A DNA stretch of 5,156 nt, taken from the NCBI GenBank assembly GCA_007123655.1, contig SKKR01000076.1, positions 1 through 5,156 on the forward strand. The letters run 5' to 3'. Origin of the DNA: Thermomicrobiaceae bacterium (lineage in GTDB: Bacteria; Chloroflexota; Chloroflexia; Thermomicrobiales; Thermomicrobiaceae). A model generated the notes under the pieces. That model saw only the letters and a program-made list of their open reading frames with translations. It made no database searches and had not been told where the DNA came from. Each line of letters starts with the position of its first letter. The stretch's first letter is position 1. The translations under genes were made by a program, and so were the position numbers. Below are positions 1-5,092 of the stretch, piece after piece.

Positions 1-213
1 AGCGCGGACATGCTGATTCTGGAAGTGGATCCAGCGTCCGCGGAGTTGGTCAAGTTCATTCTTGACTACGAAGGACAGTTCCAGGTTGCGCTACGGTCTC
101 CGGAGGACGACGAGATCGTGGATACACCGGGTATGACGTTCCGCCAGATGATCGAGGATCTGGGGATGCCGCTGCCGCGTCCGGCCGAGATGCCGGAAGA
201 CGTGGAGGAGTAG
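1..213 (+). CDS. cpaB: CpaB/RcpC-like SAF-domain Tad pilus protein, C-terminal fragment
   Basis: The reading frame is open from base 1, so the 5' part of the gene lies outside the window and the ATG at 10 is almost certainly internal. The visible 70 residues contain a hydrophobic beta-like run followed by a V-D-P-A-S-A-E-L-V-K-F segment and a V-A-L-R-S-P-E-D-D segment. This is the usual end of CpaB/RcpC proteins, where a 'T/D-P-x-x-A-E-L' helix is followed by 'L-A-L-R-x-P-x-D'. The tail is acidic and proline-rich, ending P-E-D-V-E-E. In the family, CpaB carries an N-terminal membrane anchor and a SAF domain and belongs to the extracytoplasmic part of the Tad pilus apparatus. The stop codon is 1 nt before the GTG start of cpaE, so the two are very probably translated from one message. 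The family call rests on a short fragment plus strong operon context. A different SAF-fold protein cannot be excluded. Confidence 0.75.
   Translation, partial: SADMLILEVDPASAELVKFILDYEGQFQVALRSPEDDEIVDTPGMTFRQMIEDLGMPLPRPAEMPEDVEE
204..210 (+). promoter_or_regulatory. Ribosome binding site of cpaE
   Basis: A strong GGAGGAG lies inside the last codons of the upstream cpaB-like gene. It starts 11 nt and ends 4 nt before the GTG at 215. It decides the start of cpaE in favour of this GTG, because no ATG near the beginning of the receiver domain has a comparable site, and the first beta strand of that domain begins only about five residues later. The overlap suggests translational coupling with the upstream gene. 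Confidence 0.8.
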
Positions 214-214
214 G

Positions 215-1480
215 GTGTCAGGGAGTCGGATCCGTATCCTCATCGTCGACGACGTCGCCGAAAGCCGCGACAACGTTGAAAAGCTGCTCCGGTTCGAGCC
301 GGATGTGGAGGTTGTCGGCAAGGCGGAACGAGGCAAGGAGGGCATCAACCGCGCCGTCGAGCTCACACCGGACGTTGTCCTCATGGACATCAACATGCCG
401 GACATGGACGGCATCGCGGCGACGACCGAGATCATGACGCGAGTGCCGTCAACGGCGGTGATCATGATGTCTGTCCAGAATGAACCGGACGTCCTCCGGA
501 GGGCGATGCTCGCCGGCGCGCGAGAGTTCTTGTCGAAGCCCTTCAGCCTTGACGAACTGATCGAAGCTGTCCGGCACGTCTCGAAGCTGGCGCGTCCCGC
601 TGCTCAGACCGCGAGCCCAATGGCGTTCGATGGAACCGCCGAACTGACCCATCGTTCTCCGACGGACGCGAAAGTTCTGAGCGTGGTTACGTCCAAGGGA
701 GGCGTGGGACGGACGTTTCTGTCCGTCAACCTGGCGGTTGCGCTTCGGAATCTCACGAAGAAGGAAGTCATCATCCTGGACGCGAACACCCATTTCGGTG
801 ATGTCGGCGTGATGATGAACAGTGGAGACGCCAAGACCATCGCGGACATCGTCGATCAGGCGCATTCGCTCGACGCCGAGTTGATGGATGATGTGCTGTT
901 CACTCATCCTTCTGGTGTTCGCATGCTTTTGTCACCACCAACACCGCAGGTGGCGGAGACGGTGACGGCCGACCATATGCGAGCGGCGCTGAACGTGCTG
1001 ACGCAGATGGCGGACTACGTGGTGGTCGACACCCGTCCCGGGTTTGATGACACCATGTTGACCATCATGGATGCCTCGGAACGCATGCTGTTGATGCTGA
1101 CAATGGAAATGACGTCCATCAAGGATACGACTCAGTTTCTTGAGATCGCGGCGCTTCTCGGGTACCAGCGAGAGCGGATCTGTCTGGTCCTCAACCGGCA
1201 CAACAGTTACTCGGGGATCCCGACCCGTGACATCTCGGAAAATCTTGGTCGGGAAATCGAATTTCAGATACCGGAAGACGTTCAGGCGGCACTGCATAGC
1301 ATCAATGAAGGGTCACCACTCGTGTACAGCCGACCAGAGCACCGCATCTCTCAGGAGATCCGGCGACTGGCCTCGAGCATGGCGGATGTGGAGGCCCCTG
1401 AGAGCACGGATGGACCAGAGCGTTCACGTTCCGGAGGTCGTCTGATGTCACGACTGCGGACGGCGTTCCGGCCAAGTTGA
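215..1480 (+). CDS. cpaE: CpaE/TadZ: receiver domain fused to MinD/ParA-like ATPase, Tad pilus localisation
   Basis: A 421-residue protein starting at GTG. Residues 6-125 form a response-regulator receiver with the key residues present: acidic pair D12 and D13, phospho-acceptor D58 in L-M-D-I-N-M-P, S86 at the Ser/Thr switch position, and K108 in F-L-S-K-P-F. A linker (about 128-150) leads to a MinD/ParA-type ATPase. Its deviant Walker A is S-K-G-G-V-G-R-T (160-167), keeping the signature K161 but with R166 where ParA/MinD proteins have the P-loop lysine. D189 in I-I-L-D-A lies in the Walker A' position, and Walker B is V-V-V-D-T-R-P-G-F-D-D (269-279). After the ATPase fold come a polar linker (about 389-408) and a basic amphipathic tail, L-M-S-R-L-R-T-A-F-R. 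In the family, CpaE/TadZ is a cytoplasmic factor that places the Tad pilus machine in the cell. Its position just before cpaF supports this. The intact receiver suggests phosphorylation input, which is inference. Confidence 0.93.
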   Translation: MSGSRIRILIVDDVAESRDNVEKLLRFEPDVEVVGKAERGKEGINRAVELTPDVVLMDINMPDMDGIAATTEIMTRVPSTAVIMMSVQNEPDVLRRAMLAGAREFLSKPFSLDELIEAVRHVSKLARPAAQTASPMAFDGTAELTHRSPTDAKVLSVVTSKGGVGRTFLSVNLAVALRNLTKKEVIILDANTHFGDVGVMMNSGDAKTIADIVDQAHSLDAELMDDVLFTHPSGVRMLLSPPTPQVAETVTADHMRAALNVLTQMADYVVVDTRPGFDDTMLTIMDASERMLLMLTMEMTSIKDTTQFLEIAALLGYQRERICLVLNRHNSYSGIPTRDISENLGREIEFQIPEDVQAALHSINEGSPLVYSRPEHRISQEIRRLASSMADVEAPESTDGPERSRSGGRLMSRLRTAFRPS

Positions 1481-1494
1481 TCCGGGCCGGAACG
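1464..1494 (+). other. GC-rich stem-loop spanning the cpaE stop codon
   Basis: CGTTCCGGCC (1464-1473) and GGCCGGAACG (1485-1494) are perfect reverse complements, giving a 10-bp stem with an 11-nt loop that contains the cpaE TGA (1478-1480). A G-T pair at 1463/1495 could add one step. No run of T follows, so it is not a canonical intrinsic terminator. It could act as a 3'-end stabilising or processing element, a partial attenuator, or a brake between cpaE and cpaF expression. Only the pairing is seen directly. Any function is inferred. Confidence 0.55.
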
Positions 1495-1535
1495 TGTCCG
1501 GGCCGGCGCGCCGGATTCCGGACGTATGGCCGGCG
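1481..1535 (+). repeat. Cluster of GGCCGG direct and inverted repeats in the cpaE-cpaF gap
   Basis: TCCGGGCCGG occurs twice with a 16-nt period (1481-1490 and 1497-1506). A third GGCCGG lies at 1528-1533. A perfect 12-bp palindrome, CCGGCGCGCCGG, occupies 1503-1514, and CCGGATTCCGG (1511-1521) is another near-perfect palindrome. Several pairings are mutually exclusive: CCGGA (1487-1491) with TCCGG (1497-1501) competes with the stem that straddles the cpaE stop, and CGCCGG (1509-1514) can pair with CCGGCG (1530-1535). The stretch is non-coding: in the cpaF frame a TGA follows before the cpaF start. It may be a structured leader or a DNA-binding site. Part of the pattern could be chance in GC-rich DNA. 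Confidence 0.45.
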
Positions 1536-1558
1536 TAACGTGACAAAGCCAGGCATGC

Positions 1559-1579
1559 TCAGCAGACATCGGATGCTGA
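1559..1579 (+). other. Small stem-loop immediately upstream of the cpaF ribosome binding site
   Basis: TCAGCA (1559-1564) and TGCTGA (1574-1579) are perfect reverse complements around a 9-nt loop. The stem ends 1 nt before the AGGGAGAGG that serves cpaF. It is weak (6 bp) but well placed to influence ribosome access. Function is inference, and a chance occurrence is quite possible. Confidence 0.3.
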
Positions 1580-1580
1580 C

Positions 1581-1589
1581 AGGGAGAGG
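1581..1589 (+). promoter_or_regulatory. Ribosome binding site of cpaF
   Basis: AGGGAGAGG precedes the ATG at 1598; the GAGAGG part ends 8 nt before it. It fixes the start of cpaF. An in-frame TGA lies between cpaE and this site, so no longer version starting within cpaE is possible. Confidence 0.75.
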
Positions 1590-1597
1590 CACCAGAG

Positions 1598-3103
1598 ATG
1601 TCATTACTCAAACGATTGGGCACCACTCAGGATCTGGGAAGCGATTCGAGCACCGCGAATCCGCAACAACCCCGGACACAAACGCGGTCGAGCGGCCGCT
1701 CCCAGGAGGAGAAAACACCTTCGGAGGGGCAGGGGACCGGTGAGGGGCCCGGAAACAAGAGTGGTTCCGGCGAACTCGGAGCGTTGCGGCGACCGTCGAT
1801 CGGTACCCAGCAGAAATCCGAGTCCCAGAAATCAGACAATTTCAACGAGTTGAAGAACCGGATTCAGAACCGGCTGATTTCCGAACTCGATCCACGAATG
1901 GATCTGGGTAACCAGGAAGAAGTTCGTCGAACGGTCGAGGAGACCTTCGCATCGGTACTCGAGTCCGAAGGGATCGTTCTGACCAGGGTCGAGCGAATGC
2001 GCCTCTTCGAGGCGATCGCGGCAGAGATTCTCGGGTTCGGCCCCATCGAACCGCTCCTCAAGGACGAATCCGTCAGTGAGGTCATGGTGAACGGCCCGCG
2101 GCAGACCTATGTGGAGCGCGCCGGCCGTCTGGAGCGCACGGACATCACGTTTCACGATGACGATCACGTGATGCGCGTGATCGACCGTATCGTTTCTCCG
2201 CTCGGTCGACGTATCGACGAGAGTTCGCCAATGGTGGACGCCCGGTTGCCGGACGGTTCCCGAATTAACGCCATCATTCCGCCGATCAGCCTCGTTGGTC
2301 CAACACTCACGATCCGGAAGTTCGCGAAAGATCCGCTGACGTCGGACGATCTCGTTCGTTTTGGGACGCTGACGCCGGAAATTGTCACCTTCCTGAAAGC
2401 CTGCGTAGAGGGGCGCCTGAACATGATTGTTTCGGGCGGTACCGGCTCCGGAAAGACGACGATGCTGAACGTCCTCTCTTCGTTCATCCCGCATGATGAG
2501 CGCATCGTCACAATCGAAAACGCGGCTGAGCTTCAGCTTCGCCAGGACCATGTTGTCACCCTTGAATCCCGGCCGCCGAACATCGAGGGACGCGGCGAGG
2601 TTTCGATTCAGGATCTCGTGGTCAACTCGCTGCGTATGCGTCCGGACCGCGTTGTGGTCGGTGAGTGTCGTGCCGGAGAGACGCTGGACATGCTCCAGGC
2701 GATGAACACCGGGCACGACGGATCCCTGACCACGGTCCACTCCAATGGACCGCGGGATACGCTCGCTCGACTGGAGACCATGTGTCTGATGGCGGGTTAT
2801 GACCTGCCGATTCGAGCGATCCGGGAGCAGATCGCGTCCGCGGTTGATCTCATCCTCCACCAGTCCCGTCTCAAAGACGGTTCCCGCCGGGTCACCTACA
2901 TCACGGAGGTGCAGGGGATGGAAGGGGACGTGATCGTATTGCAGGATGTCTTCACATTCGAACAAACAGGCCAGGAGAACGGGAAGATCATCGGCTCGAT
3001 CAAGCCGACGGGGATCCGTCCGAAGTTCGTCGAGCAATTCGAAAACCACGGGATCTACCTGCCGCCGAACATTTTCGGCACGTCCTACGAGCGGTTGTTC
3101 TAG
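1598..3103 (+). CDS. cpaF: CpaF/TadA: Tad pilus assembly motor ATPase (VirB11-like type II/IV secretion ATPase)
   Basis: A 501-residue cytoplasmic hexameric-type ATPase that, in the family, powers assembly of the Flp pilus through TadB/TadC. It opens with M-S-L-L-K-R-L-G, followed by a tether (about 9-80) rich in S, Q, G, E and T with no aromatic residue. A helical segment (about 82-140) and the N-terminal hallmark L-G-F-G-P-I-E-P-L-L with V-M-V-N-G (145-165) follow. The catalytic domain shows Walker A G-G-T-G-S-G-K-T (280-287, K286), an Asp-box-like T-I-E-N-A-A-E-L (E307, with N308 where I expect D), Walker B V-V-V-G-E-C-R-A-G-E (E356), and His box residues H373 in T-G-H-D-G-S and H381 in T-V-H-S-N. 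All key motifs are present, so it should be active. The start follows a clear ribosome binding site and a 117-nt structured gap after cpaE; tadB starts 51 nt downstream. Confidence 0.97.
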   Translation: MSLLKRLGTTQDLGSDSSTANPQQPRTQTRSSGRSQEEKTPSEGQGTGEGPGNKSGSGELGALRRPSIGTQQKSESQKSDNFNELKNRIQNRLISELDPRMDLGNQEEVRRTVEETFASVLESEGIVLTRVERMRLFEAIAAEILGFGPIEPLLKDESVSEVMVNGPRQTYVERAGRLERTDITFHDDDHVMRVIDRIVSPLGRRIDESSPMVDARLPDGSRINAIIPPISLVGPTLTIRKFAKDPLTSDDLVRFGTLTPEIVTFLKACVEGRLNMIVSGGTGSGKTTMLNVLSSFIPHDERIVTIENAAELQLRQDHVVTLESRPPNIEGRGEVSIQDLVVNSLRMRPDRVVVGECRAGETLDMLQAMNTGHDGSLTTVHSNGPRDTLARLETMCLMAGYDLPIRAIREQIASAVDLILHQSRLKDGSRRVTYITEVQGMEGDVIVLQDVFTFEQTGQENGKIIGSIKPTGIRPKFVEQFENHGIYLPPNIFGTSYERLF

Positions 3104-3143
3104 CGTGAACCTGGGGCAACCAACGGGCAGTTTCGGCCCGCGC

Positions 3144-3149
3144 GGAGAG
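3144..3149 (+). promoter_or_regulatory. Ribosome binding site of tadB
   Basis: GGAGAG lies in the 51-nt cpaF-tadB gap; GGAG ends 7 nt before the ATG at 3155. The spacing supports that start, which also places the first membrane helix at the protein's N-terminus. Confidence 0.75.
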
Positions 3150-3154
3150 TTACT

Positions 3155-4132
3155 ATGGACCTGCTAACAGTCACAGTCCTGCTGGTTATCGCGGGGATTG
3201 CCCTGATCATTTTCGGGGTATTGACACAGCGAGACCGCGTTGCCTCGCCCGAACTGGAAGAACGGCTGGAGCGGTTCGGATCACATCATCAGATCGACGA
3301 AGATGAAGCCCTGGAGCGCAATCAAAGCTTCATCGCGGACCAGGTCGGCAAAGCGGTGCAGAACCGGAACGTCGGCCGGGGGATGGCCACGTTGCTCTCG
3401 CGGGCCGACATAAAGATGACGGTCGGCGAATTCATGCTGACGCGTCTGGGCACGGCTGTCGGTGGCGCTCTCGTCGGGTTCGTCCTCGGCCGTGGCTTCT
3501 CCGAGCCCCTGATGGGACTGATGGTGGGGTTGGTTGTCGGTGTCATCGGCTGGATGGCGCCACACTGGTACGTGTCGCGGGTTGCCAAGAAGCGCGCGCA
3601 GCGTTTCAACGATCAGCTTGGCGACGGTATAGGCATGATGGCGAACTCACTTCGGGCAGGCTATTCACTGCTTCAGACGATGGAGCTAGCCAGCCGGGAG
3701 ACGCCTGAGCCGATGAGGACAGAGTATCAGCGCGTCGTCCGCGAAGTTGGTCTCGGCATCAGCCCGCAACAGGCGATGCAGCACATGCTGGATCGAGTCC
3801 CCAGTGAAGATCTGGACCTGCTCGTTACGGCGATCAACATTCAGCATGAGGTCGGTGGCAACCTGGCTCAGATTCTAGATGTCATGGGCGAAACGATTCG
3901 AGAGCGCGTTCGAATCAAAGGTGAGATCGCGGTGTTGACATCTCAGGGCCGAATCTCCGGGTACATTATCACTGCCCTGCCCGTCGGCGTCGCAGCGCTT
4001 CTGTTCGTGATCAACCCGGATTACATCAGTGAGTTGTTCGTATGGCCCTGGATCTGCCTGCCGATTCTCGGTGTGATTCTGATGGGGCTTGGATTCTTCG
4101 CGATGCAGAAGATTGTTGAAATCGAAGTTTAG
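3155..4132 (+). CDS. tadB: TadB: Tad pilus inner-membrane platform protein (GspF/T2SF domain)
   Basis: A 325-residue integral membrane protein. A first hydrophobic helix (about 3-23) is followed by a charged cytoplasmic stretch with L-E-E-R-L-E-R-F-G at 34-42. Two more helices (about 95-112 and 117-137) lead to a T2SF domain (about 150-265) containing F-N-D-Q-L-G-D, S-L-R-A-G-Y-S-L, a V-G-L-G-I-S turn and H-E-V-G-G-N-L-A-Q-I-L-D. Two C-terminal helices (about 269-287 and 295-317) precede the ending K-I-V-E-I-E-V. Membrane segments are judged by hydrophobicity only. In the family, TadB and TadC together form the membrane platform that couples the CpaF motor to pilin insertion. Its place directly after cpaF and 24 nt before a second T2SF gene is the standard Tad order. 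Length is normal and nothing looks broken. Confidence 0.95.
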   Translation: MDLLTVTVLLVIAGIALIIFGVLTQRDRVASPELEERLERFGSHHQIDEDEALERNQSFIADQVGKAVQNRNVGRGMATLLSRADIKMTVGEFMLTRLGTAVGGALVGFVLGRGFSEPLMGLMVGLVVGVIGWMAPHWYVSRVAKKRAQRFNDQLGDGIGMMANSLRAGYSLLQTMELASRETPEPMRTEYQRVVREVGLGISPQQAMQHMLDRVPSEDLDLLVTAINIQHEVGGNLAQILDVMGETIRERVRIKGEIAVLTSQGRISGYIITALPVGVAALLFVINPDYISELFVWPWICLPILGVILMGLGFFAMQKIVEIEV

Positions 4133-4138
4133 CGGGGC

Positions 4139-4143
4139 AGGAA
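4139..4143 (+). promoter_or_regulatory. Weak ribosome binding site of tadC
   Basis: AGGAA is the best match upstream of the tadC ATG at 4157, but it ends 13 nt before it, longer than usual. The intergenic distance from tadB is only 24 nt, so re-initiation by ribosomes finishing tadB may contribute. The start is still favoured because it gives an N-terminal membrane helix that aligns with that of TadB. Confidence 0.45.
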
Positions 4144-4156
4144 CGGTAGCGATCAG

Positions 4157-5080
4157 ATGACTGTCGAAGTAGTCGCAATTGTAATAATAATCATGATCGT
4201 GTGCTCACTGGGTCTGGTCGTGCTGGGCTACCGGCGGGCGAATCAGGACATCGTGATCGAGGAACGCCTGAACCAGTACGGTCACAGGCAGATCGCGTCC
4301 CTGGAAGAGCTCGAAATGGAGCAGCCGTTCCAGGATCGTGTCGTGCTGCCTGTGCTTCGTCGCCTCTCCTCGATCGGCCAGCGATTTACTCCAAGATCGG
4401 CAATGGACGGTCTCCGGCAGGAGTTGGCCGAGGCGGGCTCGCCATCCGGTATCGGACCGACCGAGTATCTGGGTATCCGCGTCGCGACTGCCCTGACCTT
4501 GTCGGGGATGGTTTTCCTTCTGTTTCTGCTCAGCGGAGCAGAGATTCTGCTTGGAATGGGCCTGGCCGGTTTTCTGCTCCTGCTTGGGTACATGATGCCC
4601 GGATTCTGGCTCAAGCGCCGAATCAGCCAGCGAAAGAAGTCGGTTCAACAGTCACTGCCGGACGCAATTGACCTGCTTACGATCAGCGTCGAATCGGGAC
4701 TCGGCTTTGATCCTGCCCTTGCTCGCGTGATCGAGAAATGGGACAACGAACTCACTCGGGAGTTCGGAAGAATGCTTTCCGAGATCCGAATGGGTAAGTC
4801 CCGGCGCGAGGCGATGCGGGAAATGGCGAAGCGCGTAAATGTTGATGACCTGAACGTGTTCACGTCTTCGATGATCCAGGCAGATCAGCTCGGGGTGAGC
4901 ATCTCTCAGGTGCTGCGTGTCCAATCCAAGCAGATGCGCATGCGTCGCCGACAGCGGGCGGAAGAGCAAGCGCACAAGGCGCCGGTCAAGATGCTGTTCC
5001 CGATGATCTTCCTGATTTTCCCGGCGATTTACATCGTCTTGCTTGGTCCGGCCATTCCTCGACTGCTTGAAGCTTTCTAG
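4157..5080 (+). CDS. tadC: TadC: Tad pilus inner-membrane platform protein (GspF/T2SF domain)
   Basis: A 307-residue membrane protein. A first hydrophobic helix (about 5-24) is followed by I-E-E-R-L-N-Q-Y-G at 34-42, a charged cytoplasmic region, and two helices (about 107-125 and 130-150). The T2SF domain (about 160-270) carries the TadC hallmark L-P-D-A-I-D-L-L (167-174) followed by S-V-E-S-G-L-G-F-D-P-A-L (177-188). A basic stretch, R-M-R-R-R-Q-R, precedes K-A-P-V-K-M-L-F-P and the final hydrophobic helix (about 279-300), with L-L-G-P-A-I near the end. In the family it partners TadB as the inner-membrane base for pilin extraction by CpaF. The first membrane helix is encoded by an unusually AT-rich stretch with two adjacent ATA codons. 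The gene lies 24 nt after tadB and 12 nt before the next gene. Length and motifs are normal. Confidence 0.95.
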   Translation: MTVEVVAIVIIIMIVCSLGLVVLGYRRANQDIVIEERLNQYGHRQIASLEELEMEQPFQDRVVLPVLRRLSSIGQRFTPRSAMDGLRQELAEAGSPSGIGPTEYLGIRVATALTLSGMVFLLFLLSGAEILLGMGLAGFLLLLGYMMPGFWLKRRISQRKKSVQQSLPDAIDLLTISVESGLGFDPALARVIEKWDNELTREFGRMLSEIRMGKSRREAMREMAKRVNVDDLNVFTSSMIQADQLGVSISQVLRVQSKQMRMRRRQRAEEQAHKAPVKMLFPMIFLIFPAIYIVLLGPAIPRLLEAF

Positions 5081-5083
5081 GGA
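5079..5083 (+). promoter_or_regulatory. Ribosome binding site of the DUF192-like gene
   Basis: AGGGA overlaps the TAG stop of tadC and ends 9 nt before the ATG at 5093. This supports a real, probably coupled start for the gene that runs off the window. Confidence 0.55.
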
Positions 5084-5092
5084 CCCGTCAAA

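Noticed and set aside
10..213. A separate 67-residue small protein starting at the ATG at 10
   Set aside because: The frame is open upstream to base 1, no ribosome binding site can be judged, and the sequence matches the C-terminal part of CpaB-like proteins, so it is a truncated larger gene.
449..907. A 152-codon open frame on the minus strand within cpaE
   Set aside because: It is antisense to the receiver and ATPase domains, with biased composition and no family resemblance.
1464..1494. Intrinsic (rho-independent) terminator after cpaE
   Set aside because: The stem is strong but is followed by GC-rich sequence instead of a T run, and the operon clearly continues. It is kept only as a stem-loop of unknown role.
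1477..1743. An 88-codon + strand frame bridging cpaE and cpaF
   Set aside because: It starts within the cpaE stop region, runs out of frame into cpaF, has no recognisable domain, and its product is arginine- and glycine-rich shadow sequence.
1832..3049. A 405-codon open frame on the minus strand, opposite cpaF
   Set aside because: It lies fully antisense to a clear cpaF with all catalytic motifs. Its protein is rich in R, H and D with no recognisable domain, as expected from codon bias in GC-rich DNA.
3124..3140. CGGGC/GCCCG stem in the cpaF-tadB gap
   Set aside because: Only 5 bp with a 7-nt loop, which is expected by chance in GC-rich DNA, and no T run follows.
4201..4671. A 156-codon frame overlapping tadC on the + strand, and minus-strand frames in the same region
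   Set aside because: tadC is unambiguous in its own frame. The overlapping products have low-information composition and no credible ribosome binding site or motif.
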